64,000 bases of DNA, taken from Verrucomicrobiota bacterium. GTDB taxonomy: Bacteria; Verrucomicrobiota; Verrucomicrobiia; Limisphaerales; J093. A model generated the notes under the pieces. The model was not told the origin of the DNA. It did no database searches and saw only the letters and a program-made list of their open reading frames with translations. The stretch's first letter is position 1. Every line of letters begins with the position of its first letter. Below are positions 62,409-64,000 of the stretch, in pieces. The DNA is taken from contig JAKQDD010000089.1 in assembly GCA_029556615.1 (NCBI GenBank), positions 1-64,000 on the forward strand, in the 5' to 3' direction. Both the position numbers and the translations under genes were made by a program.

Positions 62409-63650
62409 ATGAAAAGCACCCGCCGCTCCTTCCTGGCTGCCACAGCCTCCGCCATGGCCGCCGCACCGGCCTTGAGCCTCCGCGCCCACAGCGCCGAACC
62501 GATTCCCGGATTCGACCAGACGAAGACCGATTACGATCCAACGAAGGCCTGGAAACCGTTCAGCGACCGCAAGATCAGGGTCGGACTGGTCGGCTACGGG
62601 CTCTGCAAATTCTCGGCCGCCTTTGAATTTCAAAACCACCCCAACGTCGAGGTCGTGGCGGTGAGCGACCTGTTCCCCGACCGCTGCGCCGCCCTGGCCC
62701 AACACGTCAAATGCCCGAAGACCTATCCTTCGCTCGAGGAGATGGTCAAGGACGACACCATCGAGGCCGTCTTCGTGGCCACAGACGCGCCGTCCCACGC
62801 CCGTCACTGCATCGAGGTCCTCAACCACGGCAAACATGTCTGCACCGCCGTGCCCGCCTTCCGCGGCGACATTGACGATGCGGAAAAGCTGCTGGCGTGT
62901 GTTCGGAAGAACCGCGGCCTGGTGTATGCCATGTTCGAAACGTCCGTCTTCCACGACGACTTGTACGCCATGGAGAAGCTCTACAAGGCGGATGTCTTCG
63001 GCCGCATCGTCTATGCCGAAGGGGAATACTGCCATCCGCACTCCCTGGGGACGCCGTCACTGGACTCGTACAAGGACTGGCGCAAGAAAGGCTGTCCCAT
63101 GTGGTATCCGACCCACGCGACGGCCTACTACGTCGGAGTCACGCACGGCAGTTTTCTCCAGGTCAGCTGCCAGGGAACGCCCCTGTTCGACAAGACTCAA
63201 CGCCAGCCCAATGCCATCGGCAACCTCTTCAATTCCGAAGTCGGCTTGTTCCGAACCCGCGAAGGCGGCCTGTGCCGCATCATCATCTGCGGCTCCCAAG
63301 GCGAGTACCTGGAAGCGGGCCGCCTGCGGGGCGAGTATGCCGGCTACGACTGGCATAATGGACGCGCCGACGGTTTCGTCGGCGATGCGGCCGGAAGAGA
63401 GCGTCTCAAGCAGGCGCTCGCCAGCGGCGTGCAGACCAGGAAACACGCCCTGCCGCCCGGCGTCGCCGCGGGCGGCCACGGCGGATCTCACGGCTACCTC
63501 GCGGACGATTTCATCGACGCCATCCTCCGCAACCGCAGGCCCGCGGTCGATGTGATCGACGCGTTGAACATGACCGTTCCCGGCTACTACGCCCACCGGT
63601 CCGCCATGAAGGACGGTGAAACCCTGAAGATCCCGCAGTACGCCCTGTAG
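62409..63650 (+). CDS. Tat-exported Gfo/Idh/MocA family oxidoreductase
   Basis: 413 residues. Tat signal STRRSFLAATASAMAAAPALSL, then the NAD-binding fold RVGLVGYGLCKFSAAFEFQNHPNVEVVAVSDLFPD and the family motif EAVFVATDAPSHARHCIEVLNHGKHVCTAVP, where EKP of the family is changed to TAVP. The C-terminal GFO/IDH-like domain includes GEYCHPH. Secreted paralogues of this kind are numerous in the phylum; substrates are mostly unknown. The TAG stop is the first three bases of a dispersed 87-bp element. Confidence 0.85.
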   Translation: MKSTRRSFLAATASAMAAAPALSLRAHSAEPIPGFDQTKTDYDPTKAWKPFSDRKIRVGLVGYGLCKFSAAFEFQNHPNVEVVAVSDLFPDRCAALAQHVKCPKTYPSLEEMVKDDTIEAVFVATDAPSHARHCIEVLNHGKHVCTAVPAFRGDIDDAEKLLACVRKNRGLVYAMFETSVFHDDLYAMEKLYKADVFGRIVYAEGEYCHPHSLGTPSLDSYKDWRKKGCPMWYPTHATAYYVGVTHGSFLQVSCQGTPLFDKTQRQPNAIGNLFNSEVGLFRTREGGLCRIIICGSQGEYLEAGRLRGEYAGYDWHNGRADGFVGDAAGRERLKQALASGVQTRKHALPPGVAAGGHGGSHGYLADDFIDAILRNRRPAVDVIDALNMTVPGYYAHRSAMKDGETLKIPQYAL

Positions 63651-63734
63651 CGAAGCGCGGGACGGAGGGTGGAGAGGTGTGGCACGGTCTTCATGGGCCC
63701 GCGGACTTGATCGGGTCTGAGTCGCGCCTCCCCA
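63648..63734 (+). repeat. Dispersed element, right part only (copy D, 87 bp)
   Basis: It matches the 87-bp half of copies A and C: ends TAGCGAAGCGC / GCGCCTCCCCA, inner words GGTCTTCATGGGCCC and TCGGGTCTGAG. The 85-bp half is absent. It begins on the stop codon of the upstream gene and runs 44 bp into the end of the convergent gene, whose TGA (63691-63693) it also contains. Confidence 0.8.
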
Positions 63735-64000
63735 GGTGTCGATTGGCGGCCTCGTTGTCGATGAACCGCTCGCACTGGGGGTCCCAGGCGAGCTTCTGCC
63801 CGAGCCGGATGGCAATCAGGCCCAGATGACACATCGTGTTGGTCCGATGACCCACCTCGGCCGGAATCAGCGTCGGCGTGCGGCGGCGAACCGACCGGAT
63901 GAAATCCACCTTCTCGTTCAACAGCGGCAGCCGCAGGTCGTTGGGCCCGAACGGTTCGTCGAGGATCGCTTGCGGCCCCGCGCTCACCCCCCGGTTCCAC
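63691..64000 (-). CDS. Gfo/Idh/MocA-type oxidoreductase, C-terminal part, cut by window edge
   Basis: The last 102 residues of a gene that starts beyond the right edge. It contains the conserved ending of a large oxidoreductase group of Planctomycetes and Verrucomicrobia: KVDFIRSVRRRTPTLIPAEVGHRTNTMCHLGLIAIRLGQKLAWDPQCERFIDNEAANRHL. The final residues after that (GRRDSDPIKSAGP) are read from the dispersed element copy D, so the true C-terminus seems to have been altered by its insertion. Convergent to another Gfo/Idh/MocA gene. Confidence 0.75.
   Translation of the reverse strand, partial: WNRGVSAGPQAILDEPFGPNDLRLPLLNEKVDFIRSVRRRTPTLIPAEVGHRTNTMCHLGLIAIRLGQKLAWDPQCERFIDNEAANRHLGRRDSDPIKSAGP

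Noticed and set aside
60617..62455. A 612-codon minus-strand frame covering the nucleotide-sugar dehydrogenase
   Set aside because: The plus strand encodes a full enzyme with NAD motif and catalytic Cys; the minus-strand protein is acidic low-complexity without domains.
1..64000. tRNA, rRNA, riboswitch or prophage features
   Set aside because: I looked through the gaps for tRNA-like folds, conserved rRNA words and phage genes and saw none I could support; a covariance-model search would be needed to exclude small RNAs.

Overview
The window is a high-GC bacterial chromosome segment most likely from the Verrucomicrobiota (inference). The evidence is the mix of genes: long surface proteins built of autotransporter-associated repeats, Calx-beta and FG-GAP/VCBS repeats; a one-operon type II secretion system; Tat-exported Gfo/Idh/MocA proteins; a type III pantothenate kinase; alternative complex III; and gaps full of short dispersed repeats. 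I saw no rRNA, tRNA, CRISPR array, transposase or phage gene.

Layout. 1-8.4 kb: three secreted or surface proteins (the first cut by the window edge) and a repeat-rich gap. 8.7-18.9 kb: carbohydrate genes, namely a large secreted glycosidase-like protein, a cellobiose/mannobiose 2-epimerase overlapping a GH130 mannosylglucose phosphorylase, and convergent to these a GH5-like secreted mannanase candidate with a sodium:solute symporter. 19.0-35.0 kb: a minus-strand type II secretion operon (small secreted protein, gspE, F, G, H, I, J, K, L, M, a GspC-like gene, then a secretin split into two genes) that continues into a histidine kinase and a sigma54 activator. A good sigma54 promoter candidate lies before its first gene. 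35.2-39.7 kb: a Ski2-like helicase and a PaaK-like adenylate-forming enzyme among repeats. 39.8-53.4 kb: cysTWA followed without a real gap by alternative complex III (actA, actB, a fused actC-actD, actE, actF), a CcoN homologue that has lost nearly all its metal ligands, and a CcoO/CcoP-like dihaem cytochrome c. 53.5-57.8 kb: a minus-strand cofactor operon nadC-birA-coaX-aroK-queG. 57.9-64 kb: a Tat-exported sugar-isomerase-like protein, an exported metallo-beta-lactamase-fold protein, a nucleotide-sugar dehydrogenase, and two convergent Gfo/Idh/MocA genes, one cut by the right edge.

Most notable points. (1) A composite 177-bp non-coding element (85 bp + 5 bp + 87 bp, each part with its own terminal inverted repeats) occurs twice complete and twice partial. 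One copy exactly fills the actCD-actE gap, giving actCD its stop codon and actE its likely ribosome binding site. (2) The respiratory cluster pairs alternative complex III with a cbb3-type subunit I that by eye keeps one of six metal-ligand histidines. (3) The secretin is divided inside one of its N domains, and each half has its own signal peptide. All homology statements are from reading motifs by eye; no database search was possible.
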